From contig JACKQL020000065.1 in the NCBI GenBank assembly GCA_018296165.2, forward strand, positions 62,001 to 126,000: a stretch of 64,000 bases of DNA, given 5' to 3'. The notes beneath the pieces are model-generated. The model saw nothing but the letters and a program-made list of their open reading frames with translations. It ran no database searches and had not been told where the DNA came from. This document shows positions 46,501 through 57,311 of the stretch, in pieces; the stretch's first letter is position 1; each line of letters starts with the position of its first letter. The position numbers and the translations under genes were made by a program. This stretch comes from Termitomyces sp. T153. Taxonomy: Eukaryota; Basidiomycota; Agaricomycetes; Agaricales; Lyophyllaceae.

Positions 46501-48642
46501 TGTAGTTGTACATGGAGATGACATTGATCAGTTGGAAGGCTGGCAATGGGACCAAAGTCAGATGTTTGCACTAGCAGCCTATGTCCGTATCTCAAAACGA
46601 CTTCCTCAGTCTTCAGTAAACAAGAAATTGTTTTTGCTCGTACCTCGCCAAAGCACAAGCTCGAGATTGGTATGTTTGAATTCTACCCTCATTCGCCATC
46701 AAAAGCTGACCACTCTCTTGTCAGTTAAACGTGCTCAAGCGCTAGGTCATATCGTAGGCGTGTAAGTCACTCAGCCTTTACTATAGTAACTGCCACATGA
46801 ACCGGATAATTCATAGAACAGGCGATGGTGTTAACGATGCGCCCGCCTTGAAGAAGGTAGATCAGATGTTCATCACATTACAGAGAAACTGACGCATCTG
46901 CTTAGGCCGACCTTGGCATCGCCATGAACATATCTGGCTCCGACGTGTCAAAGGAGGCTGCGAACATGATCCTTCTTGGTACGCTTCTGCCAGTTAGCCA
47001 CTGAACTTGCTCATACGATACTAATAGACGATAACTTCGCATCGACCGTCAGTAAGTTGAAATAGTTTCCTCACTCTCCAAGTCCCCAGCATAATTGACT
47101 ATCCTGTGAAGATGGTGTTGCTGAAGGACGTCTTATTTTCTCAAACCTCAAGCGGTCCATCCAGTAAGAGTGAACTAAATGTTCGAATCGTCGTTCTCAC
47201 ATACATCGCTCAGGTATACGATCACGCACAGCACACCGGAAGTTATACCCCAATTATTCTGTCAGTAGTACTCTATCCTGCTGATTCTCTGTGCTCATTT
47301 TCCATTAGACGTCGTTTTGCCGATACCCCCTCCACTTTCCGCTATTCTCATTCTTGTCATCGGTTCGTCCTTTCCGAAAACCCTACTATAACTAAACTTA
47401 CCGATTACCATTCAGACCTTGGCTTTGAACTTTTCGCTGCTGTAAGCACCTCCCCTTAGTTTATCCTCGAGTCTCGATAACATAGCTGATGAAACCCATA
47501 GTTGAGTTTTGCGTGGGATAAGCCTGAAACAGCGGATGGTTTAATGAGGATGAACCCTCGTAAGCCTGGTAAGGGCTCTTCAAAATGCTCCTATGACCAA
47601 CGATGATTGAACTTAAGACACGTTGTCAGTAAACGAATACTCCATCAAAGTCCTCAAAAAACGCGCCCTACGTCGCTCAAGAACTCTCATCGCTACCAGC
47701 ACGACTGACACAGAAAATCGCGGTCCCAAGCTCATTCGTCGCAGTCGTCTGGCTATATTCTTCTCCAAGATCCGCGCTCCGTTCACTCGTATGTTTTGGG
47801 AGGATCTTTTGGAACATACGGATGATGAAACTCTTGTCGATTGGAAATTACTCAGCTATGCGTATTTGGAAGCCGGAGTCATTGAAAGTATTGGATCGTG
47901 AGCATGACCTTTCCTTCATCAAATTCAATAAGTGAGGGCTCATTCTGAAGGCTACTTCCGTATTTCGTGGTGTTCTGGAAGCATGGATTCACACCTAGAG
48001 AGCTTCGTATAACACAGAAATCAAATTGTACGTCTCAACATTTTCGGGCTCAGTACACCTGACTTCTCACTCTGTTCAGTATACTTTTCTCATTCCAGCC
48101 CAGACTTCATCAATGGCAGGGGACATACCATTACAGCTGCACAGCAAGTTGAGGCACTTGCCCAAGCACAGTCGATAACATATCTATCAATCTTTATGAT
48201 TCAATGTTTCAATGTAAGATTAACCTCTCTATCTGCCTGGATACTCATTTTGATGTCTATTGCTAGCTGTTTGCGGTAAAAGCCAAGCTTTCCTTCCCTT
48301 TCGGTCGTCAAGCTATCAGCAATATCTGGAACTTCGCAGGCATTATGGGGGGCGCATGCCTTGGAATCTTCATTATCTACACTCCGCCCCTTCACTACGT
48401 GTTCGGTGGCTCTTATCATCTCTCACCCCTCTACTGGCTTATTCCTGTGGCTTTCGGCGCCCTTCTTTTGATCTGGTCGTCTCTTCGCGTACTGTTGTTG
48501 CGAAATTCACTGAGCAAGGCGAAGGTTCGAGACATTAAGGGCTTGATGATGTGTAAGCGAAATGCAAGGTTACTTTGAGGGTCTACTAACGTATGTTACA
48601 GTCCCAACCATGAGGACCATGAGTATCCGGTCGCGCCGCTGA
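43549..48642 (+). CDS. P-type ATPase, Na+/K+-ATPase-like cation pump
   Basis: Large cation pump of the plasma or internal membrane, roughly 1,150-1,250 aa in more than 20 small exons. The soluble N-terminus is long (about 110 residues) and leads to [19 protein letters not shown], the cation-transporter N-domain. Catalytic landmarks in order are LTGESEPQ (about 44534), [20 protein letters not shown] (about 45100), the phosphorylation motif [12 protein letters not shown] (about 45341), the nucleotide-binding [10 protein letters not shown] (about 45946), [17 protein letters not shown] (spliced, about 46312-46410) and [20 protein letters not shown] (spliced, about 46820-46927). The C-terminal membrane half ends MSIRSRR. 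It is type II; spacing and the [25 protein letters not shown] region resemble type IIC and fungal ACU-type pumps, so the transported ion (Na+ or K+) is not settled. The start may be 43549 or 43561 (both ATG, in frame). A 5-nt exon (45266-45270) precedes DKTGT. Confidence 0.9.
45266..45270 (+). other. Predicted 5-nt internal microexon of the P-type ATPase
   Basis: Exon ..GTTGAAACACTTG ends at 45210 and the next clear coding exon ([11 protein letters not shown]) starts at 45325. A single 114-nt intron gives the wrong reading frame. Using gttct (45266-45270) as an exon makes two introns of 55 and 54 nt with GTCAGT..CCAG and GTAAAT..ACAG ends and restores a continuous [16 protein letters not shown]. 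Confidence 0.7.
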
Positions 48643-48745
48643 ACGACCAATGAAACTATGTTCTTCCGTCCTTTAACAAGACAAAGAATCTTACGACTGA
48701 TTAATTGGCAACTTCAGATGCAAAACATATGATGTTAGCGTCAGA

Positions 48746-49524
48746 TTAAAGACGGTATATCCACGACGATATAAATACAGTTTCGAATCGTTTTGCAAAG
48801 GAGGGAAATATCATGGAAGGCTCCTTTGATAGCACAAAAAGTCCAGTGAGAATAGGCAAAGAGAATCCAACGATGATGCTCATTCTCCTTATGAAACTTC
48901 TTCTCACCACGGCAGTGTTTCTTAGGTACGTGTTCCAAAGTAGAATAGCACCGTCTGTAAAGTGCGCTGTGACCGAAAGAAGTAGGCCAGTGTAAAGGAA
49001 CCAGCTGGTTTTGGGCCAAATGTCCAGTCCCGTCTTCACAAATTCATAGTCGAGTTCCGATGGACCAACGGCGCATATTGGTAGTAAAGTACTGGTCGGA
49101 TGAATACGATGCGTCATGTAATGGATAGGAAGAAAGAAAAGTGTTGTCGAATATCCAGTCCAGCTCAAGAGGGATGTGAGCGAGCGTGGTTTCGAAGTCT
49201 TTGATGATGAGGAGAGAAGACGTTTAGCGGAACCAGCTATAATGTGAGCCACCAAGGGGCCGAGAACTAGATATCGTTCACCGAAACATGTTTGATAATA
49301 TTCTCTCCCCAATAACTAAAGCTATTTCAGACAGATAATGCCAAACGAACGACTATGCAACACACCATCGTCTGAGACGATAAATTTGAACCTCCGAGGT
49401 TTGCCATCGCAGGCGCTGTCAGATGTATAATGACGAATGTCGTAATGAAAGGTGCCGAGCCATGGGATAGACTGGTCAAGCAGGAGAGGACGTTTTCGCG
49501 AAGACCGGTGACCCAGTTTTCCAT
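48746..49524 (-). CDS. MCP1-type mitochondrial membrane protein
   Basis: Two exons (49524-49366 and 49315-48746) give 242 aa. The family Mcp1 (yeast YOR228C) is a multi-span mitochondrial outer-membrane protein that suppresses lipid and contact-site defects. Here the conserved part starts SAPFITTFVIIHLTAPAMAN, then GREYYQTCFGERYLVLGPLV (with a family-like HIIAG following), LTSLLSWTGYSTTLFFLPIHY, and two more hydrophobic segments (WFLYTGLLLSVTAHFTDG; MSIIVGFSLPILTGLFVL). The His residues in IIHL, HIIAG and PIHY are in heme-ligand-like positions seen in this fold. The junction reads QTMLLGREYYQ across the GTGTGT..TTTAG intron. It is divergent from the F-box gene with a 273-bp spacer. Confidence 0.85.
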
Positions 49525-49797
49525 ATTTAATGGTGCTCAACAATCAAATGCTGCGTCAGAACGAAATCCGAATGTGCCACATCAAAATTAAATTAGGAAT
49601 GGCGTACAGTCTGGCTGAGAAGAATACTAGTCCGGGATATCTCAGTTTTTTTGCGTACTTGGTGTAAATTATGGTCCATAATGACTAAGCAAACTAAGCA
49701 GTCACCCTGGCGGTCACGGTAACTGTTATTCATCAAAACCAGTCTGACTCGTCTCGCACTCCAGTGTACTCTTTGTCAAGGGATCAGTTGGATAATC
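49525..49797. promoter_or_regulatory. Divergent promoter region, MCP1-like / F-box
   Basis: A 273-bp spacer between divergent starts. No clear TATA box or repeated motif was identified. Confidence 0.35.
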
Positions 49798-51096
49798 ATG
49801 CTTTCCGAGGAAAATAGCTCCGACATTTCCTTGCCCAACTCCCCAACTCCTCTCAGTCTGTCCATGGGACTGACAGATCGCATTCCAGGTGAATTACACG
49901 ATCGTATCATTGACCACCTACATGACGATAGACCGACACTCTTAATATGCAGCACTGTCTGCCATACTTGGATGCGAGCGAGCAGATATCACCTTTTTTC
50001 TTCCCTCGAAATCCACAGGAAAATCACGTCTGCCCTATGTAGCCTGCTTAGAGCACCTCACTCGACGATCGGCAAATATGTGCGCGAACTTTCCGTACGA
50101 GCGGGCTCATCTCTCGACCCAAACGAATATTTGGGCGAACTTCTCCCATCTGTTTATGTCCTGTTAATAACAGCCTCGTACTCTGTTCGAATTCAGGATT
50201 TCCTATCTTGGACGCGAGTCTACGCTAACCAGTTGGTCGAACTTGTTTTGTATAGCATCAATCTTATATCGAAGTCTTGTTCGGACTTTGTTGATGGTCT
50301 ACGGGAATTCAAAGTTCTGCGACATGTGGCTATAGTCTGGGGTCCGGCATTCCCCTTGTCAGAACCCAAAGGGCCCGGGACTGAGGGTCAAAACGTGGCT
50401 CCACTTCCTCCCATTCGTTCAATTATATTAACCGGATACAGTATCAATCTGGTATGGTGGTTACTGGCGGGAGGAGCAAGAATCACTCGGCTAGAATTGA
50501 AATTTCCATCCTTTGGTACACTTGATTCTTCGAATAACACCAGATTATGCTGTGACGTTGGTGAATATCTTCGCGCAGTTGGCACAAGCCTCCAGGAACT
50601 AGATCTTCACCGGCAGTATTCCAGTATGTACATTCAGTTCTTGCTGCTATTCAAATTGAGCTCCGTGTCAGAGACAATTGATCTTACGACCAACACAAAC
50701 CTTCGTGCTTTGTGGTTCCACGATATTAGGATGTCTCTTGGAGAATGGGTTACATTTGCGCTAGCCCAGATCACTTCTCCGTACTTGCATACAATAACCC
50801 TTCATATCTCCAGTGATGACTTTCAAGGTCAACGTGCTCAAATCAACTCGTTTGACTGGCGTACTTTTGGTTCAATCATCCGCAGTGCACCTTTTCATTT
50901 ATCCCTTCGAAAGCTTCAGATATCCTGGCTGGGATACTTCGATGTCGCCGACATGTCAAGAGAACTAATACAACTACTCACAGAATATGTTCCAAGTACC
51001 GTGAAGTGCACCATCGCAGATTCCTTCTCGACGGCGAGATTCGGCGCAACCAGCCACACACGCGTCTTCGAAAGGCCTGATTCTAGTCAGAGATGA
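49798..51096 (+). CDS. F-box protein
   Basis: 432 aa in one exon, without introns, unlike most genes here. An F-box-like motif occupies about residues 27-70 (RIPGELHDRIIDHLHDDRPT, then LLICSTVCHTWMRASRYHLF). It would bind Skp1 in an SCF ubiquitin ligase. The remaining ~360 residues are leucine-rich without regular LRR spacing, apart from loose Leu-periodic stretches (LRALWFHDIRMSLGEWVTF; LHTITLHISSDD). F-box proteins of this type are a large expanded group in agaricomycetes (known in general); the substrate is unknown. The start is the first ATG in the frame, followed by a Ser/Pro-rich segment. Met23 is an alternative start. Confidence 0.85.
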   Translation: MLSEENSSDISLPNSPTPLSLSMGLTDRIPGELHDRIIDHLHDDRPTLLICSTVCHTWMRASRYHLFSSLEIHRKITSALCSLLRAPHSTIGKYVRELSVRAGSSLDPNEYLGELLPSVYVLLITASYSVRIQDFLSWTRVYANQLVELVLYSINLISKSCSDFVDGLREFKVLRHVAIVWGPAFPLSEPKGPGTEGQNVAPLPPIRSIILTGYSINLVWWLLAGGARITRLELKFPSFGTLDSSNNTRLCCDVGEYLRAVGTSLQELDLHRQYSSMYIQFLLLFKLSSVSETIDLTTNTNLRALWFHDIRMSLGEWVTFALAQITSPYLHTITLHISSDDFQGQRAQINSFDWRTFGSIIRSAPFHLSLRKLQISWLGYFDVADMSRELIQLLTEYVPSTVKCTIADSFSTARFGATSHTRVFERPDSSQR

Positions 51097-51956
51097 AAAT
51101 AGACTTTCCATATCTTTTGAACTACAGTAGACCTGCTCCCATAGCAAATTCCAGACGACCAAGTATTCATAGGGGAACTCGGGGTCGAGCTTCAAACAAT
51201 GAAATCCTTATACCATTCCCATAGCTTCCCTCCAGTCGCCTTTGCGCAGCAGACACCCATCAAATCTCCGGGGGGGGTATGACTGTACACAGTACATGAC
51301 TGAATCTTGATATCAGTGGTTCTCCATTTTCAACTTCATCCATTCCCAGCGTCCTTGTACTGTAGTCAAAGCATATGCACAAGGATAGGTAAAGTTCATT
51401 CAAATTAACAATGAGTTAATGAGAGATACTAGGGCCAAGGTCCATTGGTTTATGACACACAACTGGTGACAGAAACCGATAGGCAGGTATCTGCAGGTGT
51501 TCGTCAACACCGAATGCGGATCTGTCCGAAGTGAACATTATTATTTCTAGCTTCTTCCTTCCGCTCTGGCGGAGGCTTCCAGTGGCCTGATATATAGCTT
51601 GAGTAGATCAACGTTATATCAGATCGACTACCATCGAAGGCTGCTTCAGGAGGCTTCGGGAGACAATTGTACCGACCGGGGATAAGGCTGAGTTTGCGCG
51701 GGAACCGGCCAAGGAGTGGGAAGAGATTGACAAAGATAAAACGAGCAGCACGATGGAGGAGAGTGTACATGTTCGAAAATGGAAACTTAGACGTTAATTC
51801 GAATAAAATGATTCCTCGTATCCGACGTCCTTCCATCACACGCTCTAGTCTTTTCTCTACGTGCCTAGTTGTTCTAAACTTGTAATTTCTCGGTGTTTGC
51901 CCCAAATTCTTCATACGTGGCAACTCTGTTGTAATCTCCACCTGCCCCAACGGCTA
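51097..51956. other. Intergenic region, nothing supported
   Basis: A minus frame at 51504-51950 (148 codons) has no motif and no splice partner. Confidence 0.5.
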
Positions 51957-52666
51957 ATGAGGACGACTCTTAAGTTAGCTGCTTTAGGCATCAGTTAATC
52001 CTAAACTCTGGGAGCTGTTTTTTCATACGTGCTGCAGGCTCTCCAGGAGAAAACAAGATCAACCCCATTGAATTGATCGTGAGTTGCTGTATAATTAGCG
52101 GGGAAATTTCTTCAATGACGTTCACAGAATTCTCATATATACCGACGAAACTACGGCAAGGCTGAATTTCAGTTCTCTGCCAAGGATTGTAGCGATGCAA
52201 ATGATTCTTTGTGGAAAGAGTCTCAATATATCATTATGATCTACGACTACAACGACAAGAATAGTCATGTTGATGCATGTCAGATGATTGGGTATCTCTG
52301 CAAAATGTTCTGCGAGCCTCAGCCGCGTATATGTTTCGTTATCACCAACCAGTGCTACAACCTTTCTGATTTGGATTTTATGACCCGTTTTTGGATTCGG
52401 GAATCCGCATATGCTTACGATGTTCAAGCAATATCTGTGTGCCATGCCACAGGAGAAGGCATGGATGATCTAGCTCGCTATATAGGTGGGATCTCGAATT
52501 TTGTGTATGTGCTTACAGTGAAGACTCATCCTTCTTTGTAGCCAATAGTATCCATCCACAAACCGCTTCGGTCGGAACATGGTCCCTTGACAGTGCATGG
52601 AACTGGATCTTTGACTTCATGTCTGAAAAGCTTACACTACCTCTTCCGAAAGATGTTAACAAGGAT
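51957..52666 (+). CDS. Degenerate Ras-like GTPase-fold protein (possible N-part of fusion)
   Basis: Exons 51957-51993, 52038-52078, 52128-52485 and 52542-52666 make a frame starting MRTTLKLAALG. The layout recalls a small GTPase: strand 1 (LKLAALG) then a P-loop-like SSPGENKINP that keeps Lys but lacks the GK[S/T] Gly. There is a switch-like FQFSAKDCSDAND, strand 4 QYIIMIYDYNDKNSHVDA, strand 5 RICFVITNQCYNLSDLD (in place of NKxD), then QAISVCHATGEGMDDLARYI, matching the ETSAKTGEGV..LF G5 helix. Loss of the P-loop Gly-Lys-Ser and the NKxD motif suggests no GTP hydrolysis. The last exon ends in GAT|GTCAGT and splices in frame, over a 54-nt intron, to the APH-like pseudogene at 52721. The start choice and family assignment are inference; the exon frames are directly visible. 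Confidence 0.5.
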
Positions 52667-52720
52667 GTCAGTCAAGCTGATTCTTCATTCAGTTGTTGTC
52701 TAATATAATAGTCTTTGTAG

Positions 52721-53530
52721 ACTGCTGATTTGTTGGACCTTAGTGACACTGATGTGTACTCCCTTGTATGCTCTCCCTTAGTGAAGCAGTGGGACCTTAG
52801 TCTCCAACCTCTGGTGGGACCTCTTGGCTCAATAACGGCCCTTAGGATCACACCCACACTGCTTGGAAAGTCTTTCTCCGCCTCAGAGATGGACACCTTG
52901 AGTTTTCTTTGAAAGCATACCACTATTCCCATACCAGAACCCAGATATCCTCTTCTCCAAGAATGGCTTGTGATGGACTTCATCAAAGGAAAGATGCTGC
53001 ATCACTGTTGGTCATCACTTTCCTTTTTCATGAAACTTCGTTGCCTGCACTCTCCGAGGGTACATGGCTCAGCTTCGATGACTGAGGGGTGATATACCAG
53101 GAAGGCTTGGGGATGGCCTTGTTAGTGGCATTCAATTTGAGGAAGTTGAATTGGGTTCTTTTGAATCTGCAACACATTCCCACCACTACTGTGAACTTAT
53201 TGCACAGCATTCCTGGAATCAAGCAGTCAAATACAAAACCATAACCAGCTCCTCTGGTGTTTGGTGATGATTGGGACTTGGTCTTTATGCACGTGGACTT
53301 GAACCTCACAAATATCATCCTTGCTGATAACAGTGTACTGTGGATTACTGATTGGGGTAACAGTGGTTTCTATCCAAAGTGGATGGAATCTATCACGATG
53401 CAGTGATATGATGACAGGAACCCTAATTCATGGAAAACCCTTTGCTGGCTTATTGGTGGCTCATTTCCTGTCTATGAAGTCTTCTGGGAGTATCTGGAGC
53501 ACACATTTTAATGATCTTGTCAGGAGCTAT
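52721..53530 (+). pseudogene. Broken APH-like (aminoglycoside phosphotransferase-fold) kinase
   Basis: Relic of a basidiomycete APH/choline-kinase-fold protein. It reads TADLLDLSDTDVYSLVCSPL, QWDLSLQPLVGPLGSITALR, then (past a TGA) HTTIPIPEPRYPLL, WLVMDFIKGKMLHHCW, a frame break, GDGLVSGIQFEEVELG, SHHYCELIAQ, a second break, DWDLVFMHVDLNLTNIIL (catalytic HxDxxxxN) and VLWITDWGNSGFYPKWM (metal-binding Asp kept). Three in-frame TGA stops interrupt the family sequence (near 52910, about 53082 and about 53407); each is where CGA (Arg) would fit. There are also at least two frame shifts (near 53043 and 53260). The gene sits in the CpG-poor block, so methylation-linked decay is the likely cause. 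No function is expected now. Confidence 0.8.
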
Positions 53531-54487
53531 AGGACATAAACATTTGTTTTACTTAGAATTACATGTATAGCCATCTACATATCAAGTCACTGTCAACCTT
53601 TTGCTCCATGTTGTGAATGCCCATTTAAAGTTACTAAGCAGTTATCATTCACGGGAACTATCAAGCCTGAGAACACAGATGGCTGTAGTGTGCACATTTT
53701 TTGAGGGGTATGAAGTATCTGAAGGGTCCCATTGGACAAGTTGTGGATAGTTGCAACTATTACTCACCCTGATCTCATGTTGGAACATATATTGGTGAGT
53801 TAGATGGTTCAATGTTCACCATGCATATAATATAGTTGGTATTTTGTCCATCCTGTTGCTCTGGTTTTGCTTTTCATAGCTGTTCAAACCACTCTGTTGC
53901 TAGAACAAATCTAAGAAAGTGTTTTAAGGCATTGTTTGAGCCAATCTGAACTCACTTTTGCAATGCAGATTCATCCTGAGGTGAACATGTCATTCATTCT
54001 GGTCAGTGTGGGCATGGGACCAGATGATGCTGTACTGTCTCCACTATCACAGTGTGGAAATACTGGTGTTCCAGAGCATCATATGTGAAAAAGGTACTGG
54101 TTGAGCAGTATGTGGCCTGTTTGAAGGGCCTTGTCAAAGGAGCTGATATGCTTGAATCTCATGGACTTCTTCTACCATGTTGCCCATTCTTGTTGTAATT
54201 TTTACATGTGCTCCTGTTGGTTAGCAGATATCATGCATTGCTTGTCTTCTCTTTTACAGCCTCTTTCATGTTGGTCCTCTTACATAGAGTGTCCTTTGCT
54301 TCTTGTTTTAACAACTGCTTAGTGTAACTATTAATGTAGTTCTGCTATCTATTATGGTATATGAGAATGCTGGTTCAAAATTGATTACTGCACTTATTGT
54401 TTGATGCTATTAATGCGTTACTTTTGAACCGGGCATCATGCATAATGCATTACTTTTGTACCATGCATTACAACTGATTACACAGAA

Positions 54488-54587
54488 AAATGCATTATGT
54501 ACCATGTCTAATTAGACAGAATAATGCATTCTAAATGCATTATGTACCATGTCTAATTAGACAGAATAATGCATTCTAAATGCATGG
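54488..54587. repeat. Tandem 45-bp repeat, two exact copies plus part
   Basis: Copies at 54488-54532 and 54533-54577 begin aaatgcattatgtacc and end ataatgcattct, followed by a partial unit. Each holds a palindrome GTCTAATTAGAC and the ATGCAT/AATGCATT palindromes. The array marks the right edge of the CpG-poor block. Confidence 0.9.
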
Positions 54588-54590
54588 ACT

Positions 54591-57229
54591 GTACGTATAC
54601 CAATTGCGTGCGCTGTCCACCAACCTCTAAGCTCTCAAATTTCTCTCGGCAGCTGATTGTGACGGTCGTGACCAGTTTCTCCCATTACTTATTACCGGTA
54701 TACTTACGTTGTCTTGTGATATTCTTCCCTAACATACCGCTTATGGTATCTTCATTACTGATAGATACATAAACCCATGTACTCGACTTAGCTCAGGAGT
54801 TCTTTTTCAATTCAGGACTTACACCATTTCATTGATGTACCGACACCGTCACATCACACTGTCGTTACAACAAAACACATGACGCGCCGCCCTTCTAAAT
54901 GCGGACATGCAGCCCGCCAGTCCAAACCCAAATCTCCCACAAAACCCACCCATGTCAGCCACCTGCCCTCAATCATCCCCACCCATCTTTCCCTGGAACC
55001 ACCACCTCTCTCCCTCCAGGTGACCACAACGACACCCTGGCGTGCTGGTTGCTTTTTGTTGGCGTGTGGAATGTGGTACAAGCTGGTGGTGGCCCGAGGG
55101 CGGGAAGGAGGGATGAGCGTCCCGCTGCCCTAGCCGGGAATATCGTCACGGTGTAAGTACCATTTTCTTTTATGATCGGCGTGGTGGTGGTCCGAGAGAG
55201 GGGTGTTTACGCAAGAACGAGGTGAGCGTCGCGTGGGAAGTCACGTTTATAATTCATAATTGCGTTATTATTAACGCGCTCTTTGTCGGGGCGGAGAGTC
55301 GGGGAACGTAGAAGACTGCGTCAGTCATCTTTATCTGTCACCGTCAACTCACTATCAACACTTTATTCGGTGAACCTGACCGTCCAAGTGTCGGTACTGT
55401 AAGGTGGCGGCACGTTGTGGCAAGGTGAGTGCACGGTCTTTCGCAAGACTATCAGGTTCTGTGTCTCCATGCATCGATATTAGGAAGTATGTGAAGCACC
55501 CTCCCAGTACATGTTACGGGGGAAGATCTGATTCTAGTCAAGGATGTCACTGAGCCCTGCAGTCGTTTCTGTCTCATCCTTTTCCCGCGCGTGTCAAGAT
55601 TCATCCTTTGTGAGCGGTTGACACACCTTACGTTCGGAGAAGGCCGGGGACGACTCCGTAAGTTCGTTTCATTTGTTCCACCTTTGGTGAATTATTTGTC
55701 GATGTGTTTGTTTTTCTGTGGACTTCCGGGGATGTGGGTATTTCATTTTCAGGGTAAGTTCATACGAGTCATAGTAAACGCCTCGCTATTGACACGTTCC
55801 TTTTGTCTATCGCACACCTACATCTCCAGGGACCTACCCCCGGATCTCATGGAATGGAAGCAACGAGTCCCCATTGATACATTTTTTCTTATCGTCTCTT
55901 CTTCGTGATCTCCCTCCGCATCTCACCGCACGTATGCACACACACACATATACGCACTTTCGACCTGCCTCACCGAGGTTTTGATGCTACCCCTACTTGC
56001 ACCTTTTCTAGTTTCAATATTTACTCAGGTATTTCTATCATATCTCAGAAACACGTTTATGATCATATATGCATCCCACCCCTTGCCCTTCCCATCTTTC
56101 GCCATCAATAATCAAGCAGAACAACAATCAACGACGCCCACAGATACACAAGAGCCTGACCGCGTGACTCGCACGAGGCCAGGACTCGTAACAAACGCCC
56201 TGGCTATCTCGTCACACTGGCCGCGCCGGCCGATAGAAGTGAGAGGTATGAACACCTAAAGCGACTGCGCAAAGGACGTACAGCTTCAACACCTAAGGTA
56301 GCGTTTTTGAACATTTCAGTGAATCCGAGCTGACTCTGATCTTGTGTCGAAACACACAATCAAGAACAATTGACTACCATAGCTACCAATCAAGAACAAT
56401 GGACCTTGTTGTGAGTTAATACTTGAGTGGGCGCGATCAAGATAGCCGTCCATGTGATCATCTTGATGGGTGGCACAAGTGGACTCGTGGATGGACCACC
56501 AGTAGCCTTTAAAAGACTTCGCATTTTCGTCCTTTCGCCCCAGCACTTCTTTTGCCCTACCACCATGGTCGACTTCACTGACTTCATCGTCAAGAAGCCG
56601 TACCTTTCAACCACTACTTGACGAGAGTAACAGACCTCCGTCGACTCTTACTTCGGCGTCCGAGTCGTGAGTGACATCTCTTGTAGCCCGCTACCTTAGA
56701 CTTACACGAACATCGTCCAACAGAAAGACTGGTACGTCGACGTTCTGTCCTAGTTCGTGGCTTATCGCGTGGCCTTGTGCGCATTGTCGCAGCACTTCTT
56801 GGTTTCTGCGCCACACTATGCTTTCAGGTTACTGTACGACGTTTGTGGGCCGCGCTTCTGCCACATATCACTTTCTCCTCACGATGGTATATCGTTTCAT
56901 CGTTGCTAATCATACCTTTCCATCAGGAATGTCTTCGTCCCTTTTCAGGGTACGATCTCGCTGTCGCCGGTCTTATCATCGACATTGACAGCATCGGGAC
57001 TCGGCGAATGATTATTGAGAGGTGTGTACTCTTATATGTTCCCCATATGTATCGCTGATCCACGACACATTATAGAATTCATGTGGCATGTTTCATTTAC
57101 GTTTCTCCTTCCTGACTTGCTTTGATAACCAGATCAACCAAAGTGAGTCCTTCGATTTCTCTTCACCTTTTCAATCCCTCATGGTCGTTATCAGTAACCA
57201 ACCAAGATGCATGAGGTATCCTATCCTCG
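54591..57229. other. Intergenic region, no firmly supported gene
   Basis: No frame with family motifs. At 56564 a good start context (ACCACCATGG) opens a frame of only 19 codons (MVDFTDFIVKKPYLSTTT), followed downstream by protein-like but stop-interrupted sequence, so an unrecognised or broken gene at about 56560-57060 is possible. A 40-bp stretch near 55965-56015 recurs at about 59258-59306. Confidence 0.4.
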
Positions 57230-57311
57230 TGCCAGTGGTTTCGTTTCGGTCGCTCATCTCGCTCATTGCCTGTTAGCAGTGATCATACAATTGATCACAA
57301 AAAAAAGCAAG

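Larger units (their letters stand above)
52667..54590. repeat. Second CpG-depleted block
   Basis: From just after 52655 the CG dinucleotide almost disappears, with only about ten CG in 1.9 kb. It returns at about 54590 (gtacgtatacc..gcgtgcgc). It includes the broken APH-like gene and about 1 kb more with no recognised coding content, ending in tandem 45-bp repeats. Confidence 0.7.

Noticed and set aside
51504..51950. 148-codon minus-strand frame
   Set aside because: No motif, no splice signals that extend it, and the flanking DNA is ordinary intergenic sequence.
56564..57060. Possible gene starting MVDFTDFIVKK with a good ATG context
   Set aside because: The frame stops after 19 codons, and no set of introns I tried gave a continuous protein with a known family.
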